A stretch of DNA of 52,925 nucleotides from an uncultured Clostridia bacterium (GCA_946629065.1 CAMOXK010000006.1:1-52925), one strand, 5' to 3'. Shown: positions 26,710-35,306, counted from the first letter of the stretch. The notes: generated by a model from the sequence alone, not told the origin. A program made the numbers and translations.

Positions 26710-28335
26710 CTATGCCGGATCCAAACGCCAGACGTGGGTCTCCGCCTCGTCAAAAAGCGCGCCGGGGGCTGAAAAGTCAGCCGAGAGCGGGCGCTCTTCC
26801 CCGATGAAAACGCCATTCGTTTCCGGAAGGATGCACTGGATCATGCTGGGGACGGTGCAGCGGGAGACCACGATGCCCTCTCCGTTCAGGACGGTGAGGA
26901 TGCTTTGCTTTTCATTTACGCCCAGGATCCGTCCGTCCGGCAGGACGGAGCGGACGTAGACCGGAACCTCCAGCGGGACCTTCCGGACGGTCCCGTCCAG
27001 CAGGTCGTGCAGGTAGACGGATCTCATATCATAATATCGCTGCTCCCAGAGAAGGCGGCCGCAGAAGTTGTTCTCCCGGAAAAAAGCGTCCCCCTTATAG
27101 TTGGGCCAGCGGGCGGTCTCCTCCAACTCGTCGTTCAGCAGGACCAGGTCTTTTGTGATTCTCTCGCAGTATACAAAGCGCTTCAGATCCTTCGAATACG
27201 CCAAATGATGTACTTCATTCCCATGCGGAATGCTCCGCGTGCGCAGCAGCTTCCCGGTTTCGCCGTCGATCTGCCAGATTCTGGCGCCTGCCACAATGCC
27301 GCCGTTGATACCGGAAGCAAACAGTGTGACGACGCCGTCTTCGGCGCTGTGGATATGCTCGAGGCTCTGCTCTCTGTGCATCTCCGGTTCAAAGCGCCAA
27401 CGCTCAGTCCCGTCCCGCCCCAGGCAAAGGACACCTCCCTTGCCGCCGCGGCAGAACCAGCTGCTTCCGCTCCCCTGCTCGGAAAGTATGTGCGCGAACA
27501 GCAGAACCATGTCGCCCTGACGCGTCTGCCAGACGGCCCGACAAGGGATTCCCGTCAGCATTTCCATCTCCCAATGGTCCCCGGTCCTGCCGTTGTAGAA
27601 AAGGACGCCGTGCCGATGCCGCCGATAATCGGTATAGCAACAGGCTGCCTGTCCCGGGGCTTCCGGGACCAAATAAGGCGCCAGAGACATTACAGATATA
27701 CTCGGGACGAGGTCGTAGGCTTTCCATTCCGGCTGCAGCAAGTCTTCCCGCAGCCGCAGCCGCTCCGGCCATTCCTCCCTCGCCATCTCGGTAAGAACAA
27801 ATTGCTTGGGACGCTTGCGCAAGGCGGCCTCCCGGGCCTTGACCTCCCGCAGGGTCCTGTCGCTCCGGGGTACCCGGCGGGGCTGCGCTTCCTCCGGAAA
27901 GTCATAGAGCGCCGCGCCAACAGAGTCCTCCAGCAGGCGGACCTGCTCTGCCAGATCGAAGCAGCGGGAGGCGTAGCGGAAGGCCTTTGTGGCGGAAGTG
28001 TCGCCAAAGAGTTCGTCCAGCTTCTTTCCCAGCTTGACCCAGGACTCCTGGCTGAGGCAGGCGGCCTGTTTCCGCCCTTCCCGGAAGAAGCTGCAGAGAA
28101 AACGCTCGTCGTCAAAATAAGAAAACAGAAGGGCCGCGGCCTGGGGCGCTCCCTTGGTCAGGGCCTTGGCCAGCTTTTCAAGCCTCTGGGTCTCCACGTG
28201 CTCTGGGTCATAGACCGGCACGAGGCTGAGCCAGGGGGCGTTTTGCTCCCGCAGCAGGTCTCCGGGAGCCAGCTTCTTTACCAGCGTGTCGCGCTCCACA
28301 GCGTACAGGTGCAGAGTACAAAAGGTCATTCCCAT
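26710..28335 (-). CDS. Unrecognised protein with a propeller-like C-terminal half
   Basis: I do not recognise a family for this 541-residue protein. The first 230 residues are mainly helical and charged, with no signal peptide or membrane segment, so it is probably cytosolic. From about residue 245 there are repeated short strands separated by turns containing W-x-x-D/E and DG pairs (GGVLCLGRDGTERWRF, ARIWQIDGETGKLLR, AYSKDLKRFVYCER, SVLPDGRILGVNEKQS), suggesting a PQQ- or WD40-like propeller. AAGGAGG lies 7 nt before the ATG at 28335, and a promoter is at 28440-28468. It is a single-gene unit divergent from degV. Confidence 0.65.
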   Translation of the reverse strand: MGMTFCTLHLYAVERDTLVKKLAPGDLLREQNAPWLSLVPVYDPEHVETQRLEKLAKALTKGAPQAAALLFSYFDDERFLCSFFREGRKQAACLSQESWVKLGKKLDELFGDTSATKAFRYASRCFDLAEQVRLLEDSVGAALYDFPEEAQPRRVPRSDRTLREVKAREAALRKRPKQFVLTEMAREEWPERLRLREDLLQPEWKAYDLVPSISVMSLAPYLVPEAPGQAACCYTDYRRHRHGVLFYNGRTGDHWEMEMLTGIPCRAVWQTRQGDMVLLFAHILSEQGSGSSWFCRGGKGGVLCLGRDGTERWRFEPEMHREQSLEHIHSAEDGVVTLFASGINGGIVAGARIWQIDGETGKLLRTRSIPHGNEVHHLAYSKDLKRFVYCERITKDLVLLNDELEETARWPNYKGDAFFRENNFCGRLLWEQRYYDMRSVYLHDLLDGTVRKVPLEVPVYVRSVLPDGRILGVNEKQSILTVLNGEGIVVSRCTVPSMIQCILPETNGVFIGEERPLSADFSAPGALFDEAETHVWRLDPA

Positions 28336-28439
28336 TGCATTGCCCTCCTTCGAAAAGCCTGTGATCTGTCCTCGAGGGCCCCTTTGTTCCACGCATCGGG
28401 ATCCCTCCAAGCCATGTTTTTCCATGGACTTCTGTCTCC

Positions 28440-28468
28440 ATTGTACAGGAAAAGACTGCCTGCCGCAA
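28440..28468 (-). promoter_or_regulatory. Promoter of the propeller-like gene
   Basis: On the minus strand, TTGCGG (complement of 28463-28468) and TACAAT (complement of 28440-28445) are 17 bp apart. Confidence 0.6.
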
Positions 28469-28500
28469 GAGCCTTTGTGGGGCGGTGAAGCTGCTTTTCC

Positions 28501-28529
28501 TTGCAAATCCGGCTCTGCTGTGCTATTCT
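28501..28529 (+). promoter_or_regulatory. Promoter of degV
   Basis: TTGCAA (28501-28506) and TATTCT (28524-28529) are separated by 17 bp, 37 bp before the ATG. Confidence 0.6.
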
Positions 28530-28566
28530 GTGGGGCGTGTAATCGAATGGAAAGGAAAATAACAGA

Positions 28567-29454
28567 ATGGCTGACTACATCATTGCGACTTCTTCCACCT
28601 CCGACCTGCCCCGCACCTGGCTGGAGGCGCATCAGATCCCCTTCATCCCCTATACCTACACCGTGGGGGACAAGCTCTTCGAGGACGACTGCCGGGAGGA
28701 GAGCCGGGACGCGGTCTATGCCGGCATGCGCAAGGGCGACCGGCTGAAGACCTCCATGATCAACGAATTCGTGTATTACGACTTTTTCAAGAGCCTGCTG
28801 GAGACCGGCAAGGACGTGATCTTCCTGGACATGTCCCAGAAGATGTCCGTCTCCTTCGTCAACGCCAACAAGGCCGCCGAGGAGATCCGCCTGGAGTATC
28901 CCCAGCGGAAGCTCTATGTGATGGACACCCTCTGCATCTCCGGGGGCCTTGGCCTGCTGGTGGAGCATATGGTGGAGCGCATGGAGGCGGGCGCCAGCTT
29001 TGACGAGGTCATCGCCTGGGGCGAGGAGAACAAGCTGAAGATCGCCCACCGCTTCACCGTGGACGACCTGAATTATCTGAAGGCCGGCGGCCGGGTCTCC
29101 AACGCGGCGGCCCTGGTGGGCTCCATGCTTGCCATCAAGCCCGTGCTCTATGTGCCCGACCGGGGCACCCTGGACGTGGCCAAAAAGGTCCGGGGCCGCA
29201 AGGCCGCCGTCAAGGCCATCCTGGACGGGGCGCTCCATGACCTGAGCCAGGTGAAGGACCCCACGGGCCTGAAGGTCCACATTCTCCAAGCGGATTGCCG
29301 GGCCGATGCCGAGACGGTGCGGGACGGCCTGCGGGCCGCCTTTCCCCAGTTGGGGGAGATCACCATCACGGGCCTGGGTGTGGTCATCGGCGCCCACTGC
29401 GGCCCGGGCCTGCTCACGGTATTCTATCTCTGCAACGGCAGAACGCCGGAATAA
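28567..29454 (+). CDS. DegV-family fatty-acid-binding protein
   Basis: The product (295 residues) is a DegV/FakB-type protein, which binds a fatty acid so that FakA kinase can phosphorylate it for phospholipid synthesis. The N-terminal ATSSTSDLP segment holds the Thr/Ser residues that contact the carboxylate. RLKTSMINE, KAGGRVSNAAALVGSMLAIKPVL and the terminal GLGVVIGAHCGPGLLTVFYL are all family landmarks. AAAGGAAA precedes the ATG. No FakA gene is in the window. It is followed after 51 bp by the MBOAT gene, possibly on the same transcript. Confidence 0.93.
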   Translation: MADYIIATSSTSDLPRTWLEAHQIPFIPYTYTVGDKLFEDDCREESRDAVYAGMRKGDRLKTSMINEFVYYDFFKSLLETGKDVIFLDMSQKMSVSFVNANKAAEEIRLEYPQRKLYVMDTLCISGGLGLLVEHMVERMEAGASFDEVIAWGEENKLKIAHRFTVDDLNYLKAGGRVSNAAALVGSMLAIKPVLYVPDRGTLDVAKKVRGRKAAVKAILDGALHDLSQVKDPTGLKVHILQADCRADAETVRDGLRAAFPQLGEITITGLGVVIGAHCGPGLLTVFYLCNGRTPE

Positions 29455-29505
29455 ATCCATCCCCGCCGCCCTGCGGCGTCGGAATTCCTTTTTCGGGAGA
29501 CGACC

Positions 29506-30951
29506 ATGGTTTTTTCGAGCCTCTTGTTTCTCTATGCCTTCCTTCCCCTGTCCCTGCTCTGCTGTGCCCTTTGCCGGGGGATCCGGGCCAAAAATATCTG
29601 CCTGCTGCTGTTCTCCCTGGTATTCTACGCCTGGGGCGAGCCTCGCTATGTCTTTTTGCTGATGTTCATGGCCCTGGCGGACTGGTTCTGCGCCCTGCGG
29701 GTGCAGCAGGCGGAGGGGAGCGGGCGAAAGCTCTGGCTGGCGCTGGCCGTGGCGGTGGACCTGGGGCTCATCGGCTTTTTCAAGTACTCCGGCCTCATCT
29801 GCTCCATCTTCGGCCCGGTGCCGGAGCTGGTGGCAAGGATCGCCCTGCCTATCGGCATTTCCTTTTATACCTTCCAACTGCTGACCTATGTGATCGATGT
29901 GTATCGGGGCACCAGCACCGCCCGGGAGAGCTATTGGGACGTGCTGCTCTACGCGGCGCTCTTTCACCAGTGCATTGCCGGCCCCATCGTCCGCTATCAG
30001 GACATCGCCCACGAACTCTTTGAGGAGCGCTCCGGGCGGGAGGAGATCAGCGACGGGATCCTGCGCTTCTCCGCGGGCCTTGCCAAAAAGACCCTGCTGG
30101 CCAATCCCTGCGGCGCGGTGGCGGACGCCCTGCTGCTAAAGCCCGAAGTCCTCTCGGACCCCTCGCTTTTTGCGGAGAACCTGGCAAAGCTGCGGGAACT
30201 GAGCGTCCTTGGTGCCTGGCTGGGGGCCGCGGCCTTCATGCTGCAGATTTATCTGGATTTCAGCGCCTACTCGGATATGGCCATCGGCATGGGCAAGATG
30301 CTGGGCCTGCATTATCCGGAAAACTTCCGCCACCCCTATATGGCCCGCTCGGTCACGGAGTTCTGGCGGCGCTGGCACATCTCCCTCAGCAGCTTTTTCC
30401 GGGACTATCTCTACATCCCCCTGGGCGGCAACCGGGTGAAGCCCGCCCGGCACCTGCTGAACCTGTTTATCGTCTGGGCCCTTACCGGCCTGTGGCACGG
30501 GGCCAGCTGGAACTTTGTGCTCTGGGGCCTGTATTATTTCGTGTTCCTGGTGCTGGAAAAGAGCTTCCTGCTGCGCTGGTTGGACAAGAGCCGGGTGCTC
30601 TCCCATGTGTACTGCCTGCTGGCGGCGCTTTTCGGCTGGATCCTCTTCCACTTCACGGATATCCGCCTGGGATGGACTGTCTTTGCCGGCCTCTTCGGCG
30701 CCAACGCCAACCCCCTGTCGGACTTTGTGACCAGGACCCTGCTTGGCAACAAGATCTTCCTGCTGCTGGTCTCCGCCCTGGCCTGCACCCCGCTTGTAAG
30801 CTCCCTGGGGAAGCGCCTGGACCTCCGCTTCGGGGAGGCAAAAGCCTGGCGCATCCTGCGGGACTGCCTGCTGCCCGTGGCGCTGCTGCTCCTTTCCACC
30901 TGCATGCTGGTGGGGGAGAGCTACAACCCGTTTTTGTATTTCCAGTTCTGA
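29506..30951 (+). CDS. MBOAT-family membrane O-acyltransferase (AlgI/DltB-like)
   Basis: The product (481 residues) is a multi-pass O-acyltransferase. Family marks are the N-terminal VFSSLLFLYAFLPL and FSLVFYAWGEPRYVFLL, PIGISFYTFQLLTYVIDVYRG, FWRRWHISLSSFFRDYLYIPLGG (invariant Asn replaced by a WRRWH context) and the catalytic histidine in LTGLWHGASWNF. Members move acyl groups, usually acetyl or D-alanyl, across the membrane onto a surface polymer. The gene is followed 15 bp later by a DHHW/AlgX-like protein, the usual partner that places the acetyl group outside. The polymer is unknown; wall or exopolysaccharide is the best guess. Confidence 0.92.
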   Translation: MVFSSLLFLYAFLPLSLLCCALCRGIRAKNICLLLFSLVFYAWGEPRYVFLLMFMALADWFCALRVQQAEGSGRKLWLALAVAVDLGLIGFFKYSGLICSIFGPVPELVARIALPIGISFYTFQLLTYVIDVYRGTSTARESYWDVLLYAALFHQCIAGPIVRYQDIAHELFEERSGREEISDGILRFSAGLAKKTLLANPCGAVADALLLKPEVLSDPSLFAENLAKLRELSVLGAWLGAAAFMLQIYLDFSAYSDMAIGMGKMLGLHYPENFRHPYMARSVTEFWRRWHISLSSFFRDYLYIPLGGNRVKPARHLLNLFIVWALTGLWHGASWNFVLWGLYYFVFLVLEKSFLLRWLDKSRVLSHVYCLLAALFGWILFHFTDIRLGWTVFAGLFGANANPLSDFVTRTLLGNKIFLLLVSALACTPLVSSLGKRLDLRFGEAKAWRILRDCLLPVALLLLSTCMLVGESYNPFLYFQF

Positions 30952-30966
30952 GGGGAGGGCGTTTGC

Positions 30967-32403
30967 TTGAAAGAATCCAGAAAAACAGACCGCGCTCTCA
31001 GCAGACAGCAAAAGCGCGCCATACCCTTCTTTACCACCCTGGCGCTGCTCACGGTGATCGCCTTTATCCTGCCGCTGCGGCCAACCACCTCCATGGCGGA
31101 AAAGCGGGTGCTTACGACCTTCCCGGCCTTCTCCGCCCGGAGCTTCTGGGACGGCAGCTATTTTGACCAGATCGGCATCTGGTTTTCCGACACCTTCCCC
31201 GGACGGGAGTCTTATATCCGGGTGGCCCAGGATCTGGAGGCCGCCCAGGGACTGAACCGGAACGTGGTGGTGATCAAGGAGGACCAGGACGCGGATAATG
31301 ACCGGCTGGACGAGCTGCTGGCCGAGGCGGAATCCGCTCCCGCGGCCACGCCGACGCCCGCCCCCACGCCGACGCCTGCTCCGGACCCGGAGCCTGCGCT
31401 TTTGCCGGAGGCGGAAGAAACGGCAACCGAGGAGGTGAGCAGCCCCTCGCCGGAGCCTACGCCGGACGCCTGGGCCGAGGTGGAGCATTGGGACGGTCTG
31501 GACGCCGAGGATGAAATGCTCCGGGACGGCACCATGATCGCCCTGGGGAACATGGTCTTTACGGCCCAGGGCTTCTCCCAGGACGACACCGACAGTTATG
31601 TGGAGATCTGCAACGAATTCTGCCGGGAGCTCTCGGAAGAGGGCATCCGCTTCTTCAATCTGCCGGTGCCTACGGCGGTAGGCGTGATGGTGGCCTCGGA
31701 CTTTTTGCCCCAGATCAAATGCGCGGACCAGAGCAAGATGCTGCGCTATCTCTTCGCCCGGGAGGACGAGGCGATCTATAAGGTCAACGTGTTCAACAAT
31801 CTCCTGGCCCACAAGGATGAATACATCTATTACCGGGGGGATCACCACTGGACCGCCCTTGGCGCCTACTATGCCTATGAGGTCTTCTGCGGGGAGGCGG
31901 GCTTCACGCCGGTGCCGCTCAGCGAGTATGAGGAGGTCAACATGGGCCTCTTTCAGGGTACCCTCTACTGGCGTGCCGGCGCCCGGGATCTCTATGAGGA
32001 CGAGCTCATCGCCTATGTTCCGCCCGGCGATATCACCATGGACATCGTCACCTATCCCTCTCTGAAGGACCCGGTGCAGGACCGGAGCCAGAAGGACCCC
32101 AGCAGCAAGTACAATGTCTTCATCGCCGGGGACAATGACACCACCGTGCTTACCAATCCCGCCCTGCCCGAGGACAGCTGCTGCATCATCGTCAAGGACT
32201 CCTTTGGCAACCCCTTCACCATCTATCTGGCCCAGCACTATCACCGGGTGGTGATCCTGGACTACCGCCACGCGGATCAGACGATCCTGCAGTATGTGAA
32301 GCAGTATCAGCCTCAGGATGTGATCCTGCTCAACAGCATCGGCCTGACCCAGCGCCCCGGCTCCCAGAGCATCCTGACAACCTTCCTGAGAAACCAAAAG
32401 TGA
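30967..32403 (+). CDS. DHHW-family protein (AlgJ/AlgX-like partner of the MBOAT)
   Basis: The product (478 residues) has one N-terminal membrane anchor (about residues 20-38), then an extracytoplasmic domain. An Ala/Pro/Thr/Glu-rich linker at about 120-170 (repeats of TPTPAP) is probably flexible. The SGNH-like acetyltransferase signature is present: DHHW in YYRGDHHWTALG, and the likely nucleophile serine in IVKDSFGNPF. It should accept acetyl groups from the membrane acyltransferase upstream and transfer them to a polysaccharide. The start is TTG (30967) with GGGGAGGG 7 nt upstream. A palindromic repeat begins right after the stop codon. Confidence 0.88.
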   Translation: MKESRKTDRALSRQQKRAIPFFTTLALLTVIAFILPLRPTTSMAEKRVLTTFPAFSARSFWDGSYFDQIGIWFSDTFPGRESYIRVAQDLEAAQGLNRNVVVIKEDQDADNDRLDELLAEAESAPAATPTPAPTPTPAPDPEPALLPEAEETATEEVSSPSPEPTPDAWAEVEHWDGLDAEDEMLRDGTMIALGNMVFTAQGFSQDDTDSYVEICNEFCRELSEEGIRFFNLPVPTAVGVMVASDFLPQIKCADQSKMLRYLFAREDEAIYKVNVFNNLLAHKDEYIYYRGDHHWTALGAYYAYEVFCGEAGFTPVPLSEYEEVNMGLFQGTLYWRAGARDLYEDELIAYVPPGDITMDIVTYPSLKDPVQDRSQKDPSSKYNVFIAGDNDTTVLTNPALPEDSCCIIVKDSFGNPFTIYLAQHYHRVVILDYRHADQTILQYVKQYQPQDVILLNSIGLTQRPGSQSILTTFLRNQK

Positions 32404-32562
32404 GGCAGCGCCGCACGATCCGCCTCGGCGCCTTTCGGACAATCTGAGCTCTGATCTCGTCACTTTTTCTTGCAATACACAAAGTATTCCTGTAAAAAAG
32501 TGCCTTTATCAGAACTCAGATTTTCTCGACATTCGCTCTCGCCGAATCGTACGGTGTTGCCT
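32404..32562. repeat. Long palindromic repeat, copy B
   Basis: Right after the DHHW stop codon, GGCAGCGCCGCACGATC (from 32404) pairs imperfectly, with G-U pairs, with GATCGTACGGTGTTGCC-like sequence ending at 32562. The middle (about 32455-32525) is almost the same as copy A at 14584-14744. The outer arms differ from copy A but remain paired. Confidence 0.72.
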
Positions 32563-32563
32563 G

Positions 32564-32608
32564 AAAAAACGGATACTCCCCCGAGACACCGGGGGAGTAT
32601 CCGTTTTT
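32564..32608. terminator. Bidirectional terminator between the DHHW gene and spoVT
   Basis: AAAAACGGATACTCCCCC pairs perfectly with GGGGGAGTATCCGTTTTT across an 8-nt loop. A-run and T-run on the two sides serve both convergent genes. It overlaps the last base of the spoVT stop codon. Confidence 0.88.
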
Positions 32609-33150
32609 CAGCTTTCCATCTGCTTGCCGAGAAAAAGAGCCACGGTCTGGGCCAGCTTGTATTCCACTTCTGTGCCGGGGATACTGCCCCGGGGCGTCAC
32701 GAACAGTACGCAGCCCATCACGTCCCCCTCGGTGAGCACCGGCGCCGCCACTGAGAGGCAGAACTGCTCGTCCTCGGAGCTCACTGGGAGGCTGCTGCCG
32801 CCGCTCTGGTGCCGGTAGGTTTTGCGCCCCTCCATGATCTCCCGCAGCTGGGAGCTGAGGGGCTTTTCCAGCAGTTCCTTCTTCGCCCCGCCCGCCACCG
32901 CGATCACCGCGTCCCGGTCGCAGACCGCGGCGATGCCGTCGGTGACCCTGCGCAGACTGTCGCAGATCTGGGCGGCAAAGTCCGACAGCTCCCCGATGGG
33001 GGAGTATTTCTTGAAGATCAGCTCCCCATCCTTATCCGTGAAAATCTCCAGCGGGTCACCCTCGCGGATGCGCATGGTGCGGCGGATCTCCTTGGGGATG
33101 ACCACTCTCCCCAGGTCGTCGATGCGCCGCACGATCCCTGTTGCTTTCAT
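32608..33150 (-). CDS. spoVT: Stage V sporulation protein T
   Basis: The product (180 residues) is the AbrB-type regulator SpoVT, which acts in the forespore and modulates SigG-dependent genes. The N-terminal swapped-hairpin DNA-binding domain MKATGIVRRIDDLGRVVIPK-EIRRTMRIREGDPLEIF is almost identical to known SpoVT; a GAF-like C-terminal domain follows (about residues 58-178). AGGAGG lies before the ATG. A SigG-like promoter is visible at 33189-33217. Its presence argues that this organism, or its recent ancestor, sporulates. Confidence 0.95.
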   Translation of the reverse strand: MKATGIVRRIDDLGRVVIPKEIRRTMRIREGDPLEIFTDKDGELIFKKYSPIGELSDFAAQICDSLRRVTDGIAAVCDRDAVIAVAGGAKKELLEKPLSSQLREIMEGRKTYRHQSGGSSLPVSSEDEQFCLSVAAPVLTEGDVMGCVLFVTPRGSIPGTEVEYKLAQTVALFLGKQMES

Positions 33151-33188
33151 ATGAAAAATCCTCCTGCGTTTCTATCTCATGTCAGGGA

Positions 33189-33217
33189 TAGTATTTGCAG
33201 GAGGATATTTGTTATGC
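33189..33217 (-). promoter_or_regulatory. SigG-like promoter of spoVT
   Basis: On the minus strand, GCATA (complement of 33213-33217) and AATACTA (complement of 33189-33195) are 17 bp apart. The Bacillus SigG consensus is roughly GHATR, 17-18 bp, CATNHTA. One mismatch in the -10. Confidence 0.5.
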
Positions 33218-33252
33218 GGAGATCTTCGAAGGGAGGTTTGCGGATTCATTCG

Positions 33253-34077
33253 TTATGAATCTTTTGTCGCGCCGACATCCGCAAGGAACTCTTCCAGATG
33301 GAAAGAGGCGTCTTTCTTTGCGATATATGCGGCGGAAGCGCGGAGGTTTTCCAGACACAGGAGTCTGCGCTGCTCCGGTGCGGCCCGGACAAAGTCGGCC
33401 CAATCGATCCGCAGACGCAGATCGGCACAGCGTTTTTTCAGCGATACATACCGCCGCTCCGGAACCGTTGGATCGGAAATACAGAATGGGATGATCGCAA
33501 TCCTGTCGAGCTGGGAGGAATAGCGCTTATCCATCTCGTTCAGCGCGGCCTGGATCGGGTTCAGAATTTCCATGATCTTTACCGCGGCGCCCTCACCTTC
33601 CGTCGAGAGAATAACAAAGTACTGCCGCCTGGCCAACTCTTCTCCCGGCGCGAGGGTGATTTTCACAGCCTTCCCACCGCGCCAGAAATTGCGGACCTCA
33701 ACAATCGGACCGCTTGCCTCGCCCAAATGGTATATGTTTAGATTGGAACGGCTGAGAACATAGTCCAGCTCGGGCAGGCGATCCAAGCGGATCCCGTCCT
33801 CATCCGAGTCGGTCTCTTCATAGTCCAGCACCAGAGTTTTCAGGCCTTTTGCCGCGTAGAGCGGCTCAAAGCCTGCAGGACCGGGATCCCCGCCTGTGAG
33901 AAGCAGGGCCTCCGGAGCGGGGAGGTGCGGCAGTTTTTCCAGATCAGAGAGGGAGAGGCTCAGGTTCCTCGCAGGGAAATGGTTTGCCGACAGGACTGCC
34001 CAGTCTTCGGGGTCAAAGGCCTCTGTATTCAGAAAGCGCAGCGTTTTGCCGTTTACGGTTTTCTCAAGGGTTTCCAT
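33253..34077 (-). CDS. Unrecognised cytosolic protein (downstream partner)
   Basis: I do not recognise a family for this 274-residue protein. Residues about 28-110 have leucine-rich-repeat-like spacing (LSLSLSDLEKLPHLPAPEALLL..., then LKTLVLDYEE). The C-terminal half is helical and ends in a basic, aromatic-poor segment. No signal peptide or membrane helix is seen. The ATG at 34077 has GGGGAGCG upstream and overlaps the end of the preceding gene by 14 bp, so the two are translated together. The context gives no safe function; an immunity- or adaptor-like role is only speculation. Confidence 0.65.
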   Translation of the reverse strand: METLEKTVNGKTLRFLNTEAFDPEDWAVLSANHFPARNLSLSLSDLEKLPHLPAPEALLLTGGDPGPAGFEPLYAAKGLKTLVLDYEETDSDEDGIRLDRLPELDYVLSRSNLNIYHLGEASGPIVEVRNFWRGGKAVKITLAPGEELARRQYFVILSTEGEGAAVKIMEILNPIQAALNEMDKRYSSQLDRIAIIPFCISDPTVPERRYVSLKKRCADLRLRIDWADFVRAAPEQRRLLCLENLRASAAYIAKKDASFHLEEFLADVGATKDS

Positions 34078-34810
34078 GTTCGCTCCCCACACTTGTGAGA
34101 CCCAGCTTTTCAAGCCTCGTGCGGACAGAGGCGCGGGTGCGCTTGAGCTCGGCGGACATGTCCTTGATGTCAAGGCCCGTCTGAACCGCCTGCCGCAGCC
34201 AGGCGTCCTCCTCCGGTTCCCAGGGCTTGCTCTGGTTTTCATGCAGCGGGGTGGCGTTGATGGCAATGATGGCGTCCAAGTTGTCCAGGATGAACTGCTG
34301 GGCCTGCCGGTCATAGACCACGGCGGTGTAGTCGCCGTTCTGTCCGCTCCGCTGCTGCGTGGAAATGCCCAGCTTCCAGCCCGCCTCGGTGGGGCGCTTG
34401 TTCTTGTTGCCGCCGGGACCCTCTTCCTCGAACAGCAATCCGGACTGGAGCAGGAACCTGGTGATGCTGGTGGTTTTCAGCTTCTGCATGGCCTCCAGGT
34501 CCACCAGCTCATTGAGCCGCTGGGCGATCTGGCTGGCGCTGAGGGGCCAGTCCCCAAAAGCATAGCGGCCGCGCGCCTCGAAGGGCAGGGCATAGGGCGC
34601 GAGCTCTCCCTTTTTCGGAGGCGCGCCGATCACACCGCCGTTTTCGATCACCTGCCGCAGCACGTCCGATACGTAGAACAGGCAGCGGGAAATGCGGACA
34701 TTGTTGATGATGTCATTCTCCGGCACCTCCCGGTTCGTCAGAGGGTCGATGCCCCTTGCCAGCTTGTCCAGATAGTCCTTCGCATGCTGCATGATCTCAA
34801 GCTCTGTCAT
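34064..34810 (-). CDS. Unrecognised protein with a SANT/Myb-like C terminus
   Basis: This 248-residue protein starts with a helical segment, DYLDKLARGIDPLTNREVPENDIINNVRISRCLFYVSDVL (landmarks: GIDPLTNREVPEND and VRISRCLFYVSDVL). From memory, similar short N-terminal segments occur in several clostridial nuclease- or helicase-associated proteins, but I cannot name a family. Residues about 205-245 (KPWEPEEDAWLRQAVQTGLD...) resemble a SANT/Myb-like helix-turn-helix, so DNA binding is plausible. GGAGGAGG precedes the ATG at 34810. Its stop overlaps the next gene, making a two-gene unit. Confidence 0.65.
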   Translation of the reverse strand: MTELEIMQHAKDYLDKLARGIDPLTNREVPENDIINNVRISRCLFYVSDVLRQVIENGGVIGAPPKKGELAPYALPFEARGRYAFGDWPLSASQIAQRLNELVDLEAMQKLKTTSITRFLLQSGLLFEEEGPGGNKNKRPTEAGWKLGISTQQRSGQNGDYTAVVYDRQAQQFILDNLDAIIAINATPLHENQSKPWEPEEDAWLRQAVQTGLDIKDMSAELKRTRASVRTRLEKLGLTSVGSEHGNP

Positions 34811-34904
34811 ATGCGAACCTCCTCCGTTTCCGAGTGAAACCGACATTAACTGAATATACGCTTACAGCATGATTATAATCGTAAAGGAAGGAAAATTCAA
34901 CTGT

Positions 34905-35075
34905 GCTGTAGGAGCGGATATCATCCGCCCGCGTCCATCGGATACCTGGCGGAGAATGGCGGGCGGCCGAGGGCGGCCGCCCCTACGGCGCAGACCCACG
35001 TTGCCACCGTAGCGCCGAGCATCGCTCGGCGACTTGCCTCCCCCTTCTGGGGAGGACGGAAGGGGTATGCCGTAG
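34905..35075. repeat. Dispersed GC-rich intergenic repeats
   Basis: The 34811-35556 gap has no gene. Its first part holds GTAGGAGCGGATATCATCCGCC, GGGCGGCCGAGGGCGGCCGCCC and CGAGCATCGCTCG dyads like those in other gaps. The rest is described in the following entries. Confidence 0.5.
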
Positions 35076-35089
35076 CCCAACCGCGCAAA

Positions 35090-35181
35090 AACACCCCGAG
35101 GGCTTGTGCCCTCGGGGTGCCGCGCTAAGGATTCAGTTGTGCCGGATTAGGTGGGGCGAGGAACCGTCCCCTTGTCCCACA
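35090..35181. repeat. Terminator-plus-palindrome repeat, copy 1
   Basis: ACACCCCGAGGG-cttgtg-CCCTCGGGGTG hairpin, then GGATTCAGTTGTGCCGGATTAGGTGGG and a GGGGCGAGGAACC/CCCCTTGTCCC dyad. Copy 2 at 35321 is about 90% identical over its whole length. Confidence 0.75.
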
Positions 35182-35222
35182 GCGCGCAGCGCTGTCATCC
35201 TGAGGAGGCGCAGCCGACGAAG
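35182..35222. repeat. CTGTCATCCTGAG-type repeat
   Basis: CTGTCATCCTGAGGAGGCGC...CGAAGGATCTT is a short sequence that, from memory, recurs between genes in many gut bacteria. A second copy, in the other orientation, is at 49588-49622. Confidence 0.5.
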
Positions 35223-35243
35223 GATCTTGTCCCCGCTTTCCTT

Positions 35244-35306
35244 GGCTCCCTCTCTGAGGGAGCTGTCATCCGGCGTGTCACGTTCCGCCGGATGACTGAG
35301 GGAGTC
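35244..35306. repeat. Modular repeat with variable hairpin (inverse orientation)
   Basis: Read on the minus strand: GACTCCCTCAGTCA, a hairpin CATCCGGCG/CGCCGGATG, TGACAGCTCCCTC, then a GAGGGAGCC arm. Flanks equal those at 8615-8668, but the hairpin sequence is different and still fully paired. Confidence 0.6.
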
